Below are positions 1-9,719 of a stretch of DNA of 64,000 nucleotides, in pieces. The position numbers and the translations under genes are program-made. Under the pieces are notes generated by a model. The model was not told where the DNA came from and made no database searches. It worked only from the letters and a program-made list of their open reading frames with translations. Within the stretch, counting starts at the first letter, position 1, and each line of letters opens with the position of its first letter. The stretch spans positions 357,657-421,656 of the forward strand of contig MU657194.1 in the NCBI GenBank assembly GCA_026770575.1. Reading direction: 5' to 3'. Source of the DNA: Pelagophyceae sp. CCMP2097. Taxonomy: Eukaryota > Sar > Pelagophyceae.

Positions 1-530
1 TCGGAAAGAACGTCGGCGCGGCCGTCGGCAAGACCGTCGGCGCGGCCGTCGGCAAGACCGTCGGAAAGACCGTCGGAAAGACCGTCGGAAAGAACGTCGG
101 CGCGGCCGTTGGCAAGACCGTCGGAAAGAACGTCGGCGCAGCAGCCGGCGCGGCCGTCGGCAAGACCTTCGGCACGGCTGTCGGCGCGGCCGTCGGCGCG
201 GCCGTCGGCACGACCGTCGGCGCGGGCGAGGACGTCGGCGCGAGCGTCGGCAAGGCCGTCGGCAGGGCCGTCGGCGCGGGCGTCGGCGCGGACGTCGGCG
301 CGGACGTCGGCGCGGGCGAGGACGTCGGCGCGAGCGTCGGCAAGGCCATCGGCACCGCGGTCGCCGGACCGGCCGTCGGCATCGTGGTCGGAACGGCCGT
401 CGGCGCGTCGGCCGGCACGGCCGTCGGCAGGGCCGTCGGCAAGGCCGTCGGCATGGCCGTCGTGGTCGGAACGGCCGTCGGCGCGTCGGTCGGCACGGCC
501 GTCGGCAAGGCCGTCGGCGCGGGCGTGGGA
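1..530. repeat. Degenerate 6/12-base minisatellite inside the PT-repeat CDS
   Basis: Core units of the type gtcggcgcggcc and gtcggcaagacc are repeated dozens of times with substitutions. Unit lengths stay multiples of three, so the minus-strand Pro-Thr reading frame survives throughout. Such arrays tend to vary in copy number between strains. Confidence 0.9.
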
Positions 531-1006
531 TGCGGCGACGAAGACGGCGGAGGCGACGAAGACGGCGGAGTCGTAAAGGCCGTCGACTCGCTGCGATCGA
601 ATGTTCGGAATGCCGCAGCCGCGCGGATTTCCTCGCCGTTGAGCTCGAGGCTGTACGACCCCTGGCCATACGAGCAGCAGATGCCGTCCCCGTAGGAGTC
701 GAGGATGATGAACGTATAGTCTTCGTTGGCGCAGATGGAGAAGGTCTCGGTGTACTCAAACTTTTTTTCCGCGTAGTAGTAAGGGCCACCTTTGACCTCC
801 GGCATGGAGCCGCACGCTTCGGACGGCGTGTGTTTGAGCTCCCAAGCCGTTTCCCACGGGTAGTTATCGGTATAGAGCTTGAAGACCAGAGCCTGGTCAC
901 AAGGACCGCACTCCGTGGGCGCGGCGGCCGTCTGCGCTGCGACGAGGTGGCCGGCGAGAATGAGGTAGAGGACGCATGCCAGAGCGCGCAAGCCCGTCGG
1001 CGTCAT
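1..1006 (-). CDS. Secreted Pro/Thr-repeat (mucin-like) protein, 3' end outside window
   Basis: The minus strand is open from an ATG at 1006 to the window edge, about 335 codons. The N-terminus is a signal peptide (MTPTGLRALACVLYLILAG, cleavage near VAAQ). A compact cysteine-containing domain of roughly 110 residues follows, with the motif DSYGDGICCSYGQGSY. A Ser/Pro linker then leads into about 190 residues of degenerate xxPT repeats (PTALPTAVPTDAPT type) that keep frame to base 1. I associate the DSYGDGICC motif with secreted or cell-surface proteins of diatoms and pelagophytes (recalled, not searched). The PT repeats are likely O-glycosylated or hydroxyproline-modified, so an extracellular, wall or mucilage protein is inferred. 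The repeat also opens several plus-strand frames, which are artefacts: only the minus strand has a signal peptide and a non-repetitive domain. The stop lies beyond the window. Confidence 0.85.
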   Translation of the reverse strand, partial: MTPTGLRALACVLYLILAGHLVAAQTAAAPTECGPCDQALVFKLYTDNYPWETAWELKHTPSEACGSMPEVKGGPYYYAEKKFEYTETFSICANEDYTFIILDSYGDGICCSYGQGSYSLELNGEEIRAAAAFRTFDRSESTAFTTPPSSSPPPSSSPHPTPAPTALPTAVPTDAPTAVPTTTAMPTALPTALPTAVPADAPTAVPTTMPTAGPATAVPMALPTLAPTSSPAPTSAPTSAPTPAPTALPTALPTLAPTSSPAPTVVPTAAPTAAPTAVPKVLPTAAPAAAPTFFPTVLPTAAPTFFPTVFPTVFPTVLPTAAPTVLPTAAPTFFP

Positions 1007-1546
1007 TCGTCCGCGGAGGGGAGCTTAGTTGAGTGAAGGAGGTACGTCAGGACTTTCTTCAGAGAATCGCAACGCACTTGGTCCTCGGGTCTGTCAACAT
1101 ACGGAGGCTAACTACAACACTCACCATCAATTGTCAATACCTTTCTTGAACCATTTAGAAAGCAATCAGTTCTAACGCCAAAATATACGCAAAATTTCTC
1201 TTGCAACTCAACTTCACTACTCTTTTAATTTAAAACAAATTGTGTTTAAAATTGCATTTTAATCGAAGAATTGAGTGTTAAAACGCCTTAAAGGTTCGTT
1301 CGACCGGATCGACGTCCGTTTTCTTCGAGAAAATTTCATTCTCAAAAGTTGATTGATTCTTAGATTCTGAAATTTACGGGATAATTTAAAACCCTTTTCC
1401 GAAAAACGAGAATCTATTTGATTGGCGGACGACTCGACGGAATGCATGCACGCAGAAGCTCCCCAGTTTCCGTGCCCCCCGGAGGCGGCTCTTCGCACAC
1501 GGGAACATCGACAGGTTTATAGAGACTCCTTAAGCTCCGGGGCGGC
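1007..1546. other. AT-rich intergenic spacer upstream of the PT-repeat gene
   Basis: From about 1080 to 1420 the sequence is clearly AT-richer than the flanking coding DNA, with T and A runs. It lies upstream of the PT-repeat gene and downstream of Spc25, so it should hold the promoter of the former and the 3' end of the latter. I see no convincing coding potential or RNA gene. Confidence 0.5.
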
Positions 1547-2188
1547 TCAGGCGGCGAGGGCGGCTCGGAACTCTGCGCGGAGGCCGCGCACGAATCTGCC
1601 AAAGTTGTTCGACGAATTGACGCCGTCCACCAGGCGCCGCGCCGCGGCCGGCGCCAGCGTTGGGTACGTGCTGCGGAGCGCGTACTCGTCGCGCGAATCG
1701 ACGTCGACGTTGGCGAAAAACTCGCGGGCCGGCTCGCGGGAGTCGACGCCCCGGAACCGCAGCTGCAGCGCCCCGTCACCCGTGCCGTCAAAGTCGAGGC
1801 CGAGGTGGCAAAACGCGGCCAGGTCACGCTGCGGCGCCGTGCCGCGCCGCAGCTCGGCGGCGCGCAAACGGTGCGCCTCGGCGTCGGCGTCGAGCTGGGT
1901 CTTGGCCAACACTTCAGACTCCTTGGCCGCGACCTCCTGCCTTAAAGCGTCGACAGCTGAACGTGCCTCGGAGATCTTCAGGCGCAGCGCCGAGAGCTCG
2001 CGCTCTCTTTGCAGCGCCGCCGCCGAGACATCGAGCCTCTTGCGCAGCTGCGCGAGGTGGGCTTTGGCGTTGTTGGTCTCGTCCGTCGACTGCGCCGCCA
2101 CTGCCGACAGCTCCGCCGAGCACGCCTGCGCCCACGCCGTGACGCGGTCGTGCGCGTCCGCCTCCGACGCCGCCGCGAACGCCGTCAT
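1547..2188 (-). CDS. SPC25: Kinetochore protein Spc25 homologue
   Basis: About 213 aa. Roughly residues 15-110 form a charged heptad-like coiled coil (ending around RQEVAAKESEVLAKTQLDAD). A C-terminal globular domain follows with LGLDFDGTGDGALQLRFRGV and a conserved tail (YPTLAPAAARRLVDGVN then FVRGLRAEF). This is the Spc25 layout (PF08234): coiled coil, then an RWD-like domain that pairs with Spc24 in the Ndc80 complex linking kinetochores to microtubules. The ATG at 2188 is the first in frame. A pyrimidine-rich tract ending in TAG lies just upstream (2190-2196), so a short upstream coding exon is possible. The gene is divergent from the large gene to its right. Assignment rests on recognised motifs, not a search. 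Confidence 0.78.
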   Translation of the reverse strand: MTAFAAASEADAHDRVTAWAQACSAELSAVAAQSTDETNNAKAHLAQLRKRLDVSAAALQRERELSALRLKISEARSAVDALRQEVAAKESEVLAKTQLDADAEAHRLRAAELRRGTAPQRDLAAFCHLGLDFDGTGDGALQLRFRGVDSREPAREFFANVDVDSRDEYALRSTYPTLAPAAARRLVDGVNSSNNFGRFVRGLRAEFRAALAA

Positions 2189-2716
2189 CGGCCTAGCAGA
2201 GGAGGTGCGGCGGCACGCGGCGCGCTTCAAAACCCTCGACGGAAAGTCGGGACGCTTCGTAAGCTTTACGGTCTAAGCACTGCGGCGCAAGGGCGGGGCG
2301 GCACGCGTGCCGCCCGCCCGTGGTTGCGACTCTCATACCCCCAGGAAAGCTATCTTCGTCATCAGCGGTTGGTCGTCATCGATTCGCGGGCCGGGCGCCG
2401 CGGCGGACGGCGCGGCCCGCGCGGCGCGCCGAGCGGCCGAAGGGTCGGCCGCCCCCCGCGGCGGCGGCTCCGGCAAGGGCGAGATGCAACAAACCGCTGA
2501 TCAGCTGGCTCCAACGGCTCGCAAGACGGTGGAACTCGAGCGCTGGGAGCCTGGGACATCTTGCGCGACCGTCCCGCTCGTCCGGCGAGCGGACGCTGAG
2601 CCGCCCGGTTTGGCATCGAGTGGCTCCCCGGTTTCGCTTGGGCTCGCGCTCGGCGCGGCTTTGGCGCTCGGCGCCGACCCGCAGGCGGCCGCGCTCGGAG
2701 CGAGGCGCTTTCGACG

Positions 2717-5700
2717 ATGGCGGACGACGGCGCGCACGTGCTGGCGGCGCCGTGGGCTTTTGGCGCGCTGCAGAACGCGCTCTTCAAGGACCGCTGCGTG
2801 GCGACGATCGTGGACACCGTCGTCCCCGCGGCCGGCGGCGGCGAGGCGTGGCTCTTCACGTCCAAGGCGGGCGAGGTCTCGCGCAAGCGCAGCGTCAACA
2901 CGCGCCAGCTCTCCGAGCGCTTCCTCCGCCTCGCCGCCGCGACGGGCGCCAGCAACGTCGCCTGCGTGCGCTGGGCCGACGGCCGGACGAGGCGCGTGCC
3001 CGCGCGGGGGAGAGCCCTGCCCCCGGGGAGCTCCACGGGCCGATCCCCGGAATCGTGAAATGCGTAGGCTGCTGGGCACGCGGGCGTTCGAGCAGGCGAT
3101 GGTCAGCTGGCCGCCGTTTGCGAAGGACGCGAGCGTCGTCTGCGTGCAGAGCCACGTCGCCGGCGCGCAGTACCGCAACGCCTACCGCGCCGCCGCCGCG
3201 TCGGACCGCGTCGTGACGCAGACGCACATTTTGCCGTCGACGCACGAGGCCGACGACGACGGCCACTCGGCGGCGCCCGCGGCGGCGGGCCTCGACAAGT
3301 CGCGCGCGACGAGCCTCAACTCGACTTTGGACGCGGCCACGGCCTCCATCGTCCAGTTCCTCGAGAAGACGCAGCGCGTGAAGATTGAGAGCTTGGAGGC
3401 CGACTACGCTCTGGACGGCAACGCGCAGCTCTGGCTGCTCTGGCTCGGCGCCGCGACGTGCGCGCAGCGGCCGCCGGCGCAGCGGCCGGCCTCGGGGCCG
3501 CGGGCCTCGACGATGGTGCAGGAGGACGAGGTGGCGAAGCAGGTGAACCTGGCGGCGCGGCGTTTGGAGGCTACTGGGGACGTTTCCGACATGTCGACGA
3601 CGGACCGGTCGCGGGGCGCGTCGGCGCGGCGAAGGAGCGACGCGGCGGGCTCGGCGCAGGAGGAGGGCGAGTGGCCCGTGCGTCGCGCGCCGTCGGCGCG
3701 CGCGGCGTCGAGGGCGAGGTACCCTACCGCGCTGAGGTGCGCGGGGGATTACTGCGAGATGGCGATCCACGACCCAAAGCAGCTCTTCTCCGCCACCGAG
3801 CTCGCCTCGCTCTCCCAGGCCGACCTCGCAAGAGTGCGAGACCTCGTCCGAGGCGCCTCGACGCTGGCCCACTCCCAGCCGGCCATGCGCGAACTGGCCT
3901 CTGTGACATACAAGTCCGTCGCCGCCGCGCGAGACGAACGCCGAGGCCTCGGCGGCGCGGACATAAAGGGCGACGCGCCCGCGTGGACCGAGTACCCCGT
4001 GACGCCGCGCGACGGGCCCGCGCGAACCGACGACGACGGCGCGAGGTCTCCGGCACGGGCGCGGCAGAAGTCGGGTGCTTTCGCGGCGACGGAGGCTTCG
4101 CGGAGGCGCGACGAGTGGCCCGCGGCGCGCGGGGCCGTATACGGCGGGGCCGCGCAGCATTACGAGGCCGTGAGAGTGTGCAGGAATTGCGTGGCCATGT
4201 ATTCGCTGCTCGACGAGGCGCGTTTACTCTTCCGCAGCGAGGCCGTCGTCGCCGAAAAAGCGAAGAAGCACGCCGTCGCCGTCGCGGACGCCCACAAAAG
4301 ACGCACGCGGCCCGCCGCGCGCACGCTCGGCCCGCCGCCCGAGGACGCCGCTCTGGCGGTCTCGACGGCCGACGCGCCGTCGCCGCAACAGCCTCTACTG
4401 GCCACGTGGAAGGGCCGCCTCCCCGAGGCGGAGCTTTACGGCGAGGCGGCGGGCGCGAATCAGCGCGCGGCGCAGAGCCGCGCGGAGCAGACTTCTTTAG
4501 ATAGCAAGTTTGCAGGTCTCGACGACTACCTGCGCGGCCGCAGCGACGACGCGGCGAGGAAGGCAGAGGCGCGCGCGGCGGCTTTGGCGCGGTCGAGGGC
4601 GGCGCAGGCCAAGCTCGCAGAGGCGGTCGGGGACCACGCGAATCGCTTGTACTTTGGCAGAGTGTTGGTCGTGGAGAAGCGGACGTCGACGGACTTGGAA
4701 CGCACCGTATCCGTCTTGGAGGCGGCGGGCTACGTCGTCGACGTCGAGCTCGACGCCGTCGTCGCGCGCGAGCGCCTTTTGCACCAAGCGGCCGCGACGC
4801 CGGGGCTGTGGCAGCACGACGCCGTGCTCGTCTCCGACGATTTGGACCTCGGCGACGCCTTTGATGTGGTCAAGGAAGTCCGGCGCCTGGAGCAGCTCTT
4901 CGGCTCGCGCGAGTCGGCGCGGTGCGCCGAGCTGGCCGTGAAAAGGGCTTCGAAGCCGCGCGCCGCAGCTTTAGCGCCCACCGAGGCCGCGCGGAGGCAA
5001 CAGCATTTACCAGTCGTCATCATGGCGGTAGGCACGGGTGTCGCTGACTTACGAGCGTATAGAGAAGCGCAGATGGACGGGTGCGTCTCCAAGCCCATGA
5101 AGTCGGCGGCTTTACTCTCCACAATGCGCGCGGCGGTCCCTCGTCACGGCGCCACGCTGCAGTCGTTGGCCGGCGGCGCCTCGGAGGGCGCGCAGCCGGC
5201 GTTTGAAAAGGATTCGAGGTTGCAGGGCGGCGGCAAGACCGTCGAGTTCTCGCTGTCGTTTGACCGCGACGTCGCCGCGGAGCTCGGCAAAGGATCGCCC
5301 GGCGCTTTATTAGACCAAGTCGCATCCCAGCTCGGCCTGGACCCGGCGACGTTGGCCTTCAAGGTCGACGCGCGAGTCGCTCAATTCCGCGTCTCGGGAT
5401 TCCGCGACGGGGACCGGGCCAAGGCGTTTGCGGCAAATTTAAGGAGCCGCAACCAGGTCGTCGACGAATCGCGGTGGGGCAGGCACGTCGTCTCGCTCGA
5501 GGGCGAGTTCAAGGTGGCGCCGGCGGCAGCGTCGCAGACGCGGGCGCACGTGGCAGGGGCCTTTGGGACGTCAAACGCAGAAAATTCGTCCGAAAATTCG
5601 TCCGCCATGGCCGCAAAGTCCATGGCCCTCCCCGCCTCGTTCACCGCCGCCGACGGCTCCGTGGGAGGCACGCTGCAGCTCGACGCGGACACCTCGCTGC

Positions 5701-8700
5701 CCTACGCCGTCGTCGACTTTTCGGCGCAGGGTTCGGCTGCGGCTCACGCCAAGGCGCAGACTTTCAATTTAGTCGTCTGCCACGATTTCTTCGAGACCTT
5801 TGAGCGCATGAAGATCGTCCTCGCGCCCATCGCCGCGAGGTACCCGGGCCTGCAGGTCTTGCTGTGGAATTACCCCGGGCAAGCGTTTACAGAGTGGCGA
5901 GAGGAACAGTCGTTGAACAACGTTTTTTTAGCGTCTTGTTTAAACGAGCTCATCACGCACGTCGGCCGCGCGGGGACGCGGCAGTTCGACGACGCGAAGC
6001 CGTTCTTTCTGCTGGGCGTCGGTTATGGGGCGTCGGTGACTGCGTTTTACGCGGCGCACTACGGTTCGCACCGCGCAAGAATCAGAGGCCTTTTAAACTT
6101 CAATGGCTGGTCATTCGTGGACCCGAACTTGGCAGGCGCCCTGCACGACGCGATGAACGTCTTCTCCTGCGCGCCGCCTTCAAGGCCGGACTTGCCGGTG
6201 TACTTTTGGAGCCGTTTTTTGTTCTCGCGAGAGTACCTCACCAGAGTGTCCACTCCTTTGGCGTTGAACCTCTACACCGCCGTGCATAACCCCATCACTC
6301 TCAAGGGCCGCATGCAGCTCTGCACGGGCGCGCTGGCCTCGCACGACGTCCGGCCGACGCTGAGCAGGCTCGGGCTGCCGGTGATCGCGGTCCATTCGAC
6401 GCACGACGTTCTGGTCAAACCTTTGCACGCGCAGCCGTGGGCGGCAGTGGCGCCCGAGGGCGACGCCTGCGCGACGATCCACCAGGCTTTAAGGCACCGG
6501 CGCGCGTGTGTGGTCTGGGTACGGTCTGGGCACGAAGTGTTCCAAGAGGCGCGCGCCTCGTCGTCCGTCCTCATAGAGCAGCTCGTCGTCGGCTACCACG
6601 AGCTGCACGACATGGCCTTCGTCCCCGCGCACCACGACGAGGGCCGGCCGCGGTCCGCGCCCAAGGACGCTTTGGCGGCGGCGCGCGCGCCTGGCCACGG
6701 CAACTTTGAGGACAGTTTCATCGACAACGTCCTCGGCAAGCTTCGAGACGCCACCAACGGCGCCTCAAAGGCGCAGGCCAACGGCGGCGACGAACAGCAG
6801 TGGGACCAGTTCCAGAAAAGCGTCTCGGCTGAGTTTACTGCGAAGAACCGCACCGGCGACGGCGGAAACGACTTTGTCGAGACCAAGGCCAAGGGGCCGC
6901 GCGTGGTCCGGCGCGCTTTACCGCCGGCGCCGCTGCACACGGTTCTGGACCCTCAAAATCCGGCTTTTGAGCGGCAGGACAACGTGGTCTACGCGACGGG
7001 CAGCGGGTCTCGGATTTACCCGACTGCGCAAGAGTACCCCGAAGTCAAGGAGTACATGGGCTGGCGCCTGAAGCGCAACCGGAAGCGGCTGCAGCGTTTA
7101 GATTTGTCCGCAAGAGTGATCCAAAACGCTTTTCGGAATTATTTGGCCTGGACCGTGGTGAAGCAATTACGGCAAGCCCGAGCCATTTCGTACATCCAGC
7201 GCGCGTACCGCGGCTGGCGCGGCCGGCGCGACTTTGTTCAGCGGATGCGCCGGGTCTGGGCCGCGCACGTGATACAGAGGTTTTGGCGCGGTTGCGCAGG
7301 CCGCGGCTTCTTCGTCCTCCTTAAGGCCATGCACGCCGCGTCGGCGCAGGTGCAACGCTTGGGCCGCGGGTTCCTGGCGCGGACGCTTGTGCGCAAGATG
7401 ATGCGCCGAAGAGGCCGAGCCGCGACGGTGATGCAGGCCATTTGGCGGGGCCGGATGGCCATGCTTGCCGCGTTCGAGCTGCGGTTCCGCGTCGACGCGG
7501 CGAGAGCCGCGCAGCGCGTCTACCGCGGCCACCTCGGCCGGCGAAGGGCCTTGAACGAACGGCACAAGTTTCTGTTTTCAAAGTCGCAGTCGGCCGGGAT
7601 CGAGTTCGGCCGTCAAATGCTCCTCGAGCACAAGCTCCACGCCACGCGGCTCCAGTCGGAAGTCTCGCTGCTGACGGCGGACAAGGTCGTCGCGGAAGAG
7701 AGCGTGGAAGCGCTTTTGGAGGAGATTAGCGAGTTTGAGCAGGGCGTCTCGCAGCTGGAGCGAGAGATGCACCAACTCTCCAGAATCGAATCAGAGGCCG
7801 CGGGCGTGCTGGACGAGGAGGCAAAGGTCGAGCTTCGGGAGCAGAAGATGCGCCTCGATCGCGAGTTTGGAGCCATGCTGTCCAGAATCGCAGAACGAAG
7901 GCAGGCTCTGGGCTCTTTGGAAGGCAAGCTGTCTACTTTGGACCGCGCGAGGCAGGGCAAGGAGGAGGAGCTGCGGTCGCTGGAGCGCAAGCTCGTGCTT
8001 TTATTAGAAGAGCAGCAGAGGGAGCTGGCCCAGATCCGTCGGAGGCAGGAAGCCAAGACCGACGTCGTGGCGCGGCAGCACGGCTCTTCCACTGCGTTAG
8101 TCGTCTCGGAGAACCAGTTAGGCCAGGGCTGGGTCGGGCCTTCGATTAAAGAGAAGAAGCAGGCTGCGCAGCTGATGCAGTCTACGGAAACGATGATGAA
8201 ATTCGGTTTCATGTCAATGTCCATGACGTACTTCTCCTCGCTCAACATGATCCGGGCCATGCGCACCGTGGCCGCGCAGGACACGGTCATGGGAGCGTTG
8301 CAAGCCAACCAGGAGATGGGCCTGAACAACGGCCGAGGAGGCGGCGGCGGCGGCGGCACTTTCGAGGACAAGCTCGGGGGCGAGGCGTTCAAGCCGGCTC
8401 TGCGGCCGGGCCAGGCGCCCGGCGACGAGGCTTTAAAGGTCTCGGCGTGGTCGGTCGACGACGTGGCTCGGTGGCTGCAGACTTTATCTCTCGGACAATA
8501 TAGAGAAGCCTTCATCGACGCCGCCGTCGACGGCGCCTTCTTGTATGATCTCGACGACGACGACCTTCGGAACACGCTGGGCATCGAGCACAAGCTGCAC
8601 CGAAAGAAGATCATGAACATGACAAATAAATTGCGAGCGGCCGAGGCGGAGCGCAACGCGCAGCTTCGAATCGTGCTAGAGGCCGAGGGCGACCCGAGGC

Positions 8701-9227
8701 GCGGTCCGCAGCAGACGCAGTTGGACTCGTACGCTCGGGCGCCGCCCGCGGCGCCAGAGGCGGAAGAGTCGACGGCGCCGCTGCATTTTGAAGAGATTGC
8801 GCTTTTCGTGCGGCACGGCAAGTATAAGAAGGTTTTAGAGGCTTTGGAGGGCCTGCCGAACAAGAAGTTTGACAGCTCTTTGGTGAAAGTGGCCTACGTG
8901 AACGACTTTGGGACGGCGTACCTCGATTCTTACGAGCGCGAGCACTTTAACCTCAACAAAGCCGACGAGCACGGCAACACCATGCTTTTAGCAGCGGCGC
9001 AAAACGGCAATCTGAAGATTGCAAAGCTGCTGGCCCAAAAGGGCGCCAACGCGAACCACCAGAACAAGGCGGGGCAGACGGCGGGGCACTACGCCAACGC
9101 GTACCAATTTTACGACTTTATGTCGTGGCTCTTCGACCCATCGGGCGCGGCCGCCGACGACACGCTGGAAAACGCCTTTGGCCTCGGCATCTACGACGGC
9201 CTCTCCGCCGAGCTGGAAGAGGGGTAG
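2717..9227 (+). CDS. Giant receiver / alpha-beta-hydrolase-like / IQ / SAM / ankyrin protein
   Basis: About 2145 aa. Exon 1 starts at ATG 2717 (MADDGAHVLAAPWAFG); a short intron near 2996-3067 joins it to a reading frame open to 9227, with junction phase not fully resolved. That frame is also open upstream to 2307, but the upstream part is low-complexity. Domains (approximate residues): 620-780 response-regulator receiver (RVLVVEK, LVSDDLDLGDAF, closing CVSKPMKSAALL); 990-1275 alpha/beta-hydrolase fold with Asp in HSTHDVLV and His in VRSGHEVFQE; 1430-1590 five or more IQ motifs (YIQRAYRGWRGRRDF, VIQRFWRGCAGRGF); 1600-1760 coiled coil; 1880-1947 SAM domain (WSVDDVARWLQTLSL); 2050-2110 ankyrin repeats (DEHGNTMLLAAAQNGNLKI). 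The usual GxSxG elbow reads GVGYGAS, so the nucleophile serine appears replaced by glycine and the fold may be a binding module. The IQ array predicts calmodulin binding. A ciliary or scaffold role is inference. Confidence 0.8.
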
Positions 9228-9719
9228 ACTTGTGCGCCGACAACTGTGTAAATCTATTATGTGCTCCTTCCAAAGGCGGCTCCCGGGGTGCTGACAGAGG
9301 GGCGGGATCGCGCACCATTGTTCGATTGCGAGCCGATTACGAATCGCAGAGGCGCGGTTTTTCGCGTTAATGCTAGTCTGGGACGCTGCCCCAGAGCGCC
9401 GATATGGTGCGCTCGATGGTGCGCCGCGCCTTGGCCGCGGGCGCGCCGTCGCGGCACCAGCACCAGGACCTAACGCCGCGATGACGGTGAGAGGGTTGTA
9501 TTGGCGGTAGACGGCCTTCAGAATTTGGTCGCCTTTTTCGATTTCGATTTTTTTAATATTACAAGCGGTGTTCAAAATAACGTTTTCAAGGCAACACTCG
9601 GCGCCCCCTCGCCTCGTATACCGCTTGACTCCGTGTGCACCGTTTCGACTGTCGCCGTCGACTGTGTCCTGGATTGCAGACAGAAATGCGCGGGCGAGGA
9701 CCATTCGATGGAAGTATAA
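9228..9719. other. Convergent intergenic spacer
   Basis: This 490-base interval separates the 3' ends of the large plus-strand gene and the minus-strand glycosyltransferase. It contains a T-rich stretch near 9535-9560. No ORF with sensible composition, tRNA-like fold or repeat was recognised. Confidence 0.45.

Noticed and set aside
109..1036. Plus-strand ORFs rich in Arg/Ser/Pro or Gly/Val over the first kilobase
   Set aside because: They are shadows of the minus-strand PT-repeat gene: no signal peptide or domain, and composition dictated by the minisatellite.
7613..8863. 416-codon minus-strand ORF inside the large multidomain gene
   Set aside because: It is antisense to the coiled-coil and SAM region, Ser-rich and lacks any domain; a typical antisense shadow in GC-rich coding DNA.
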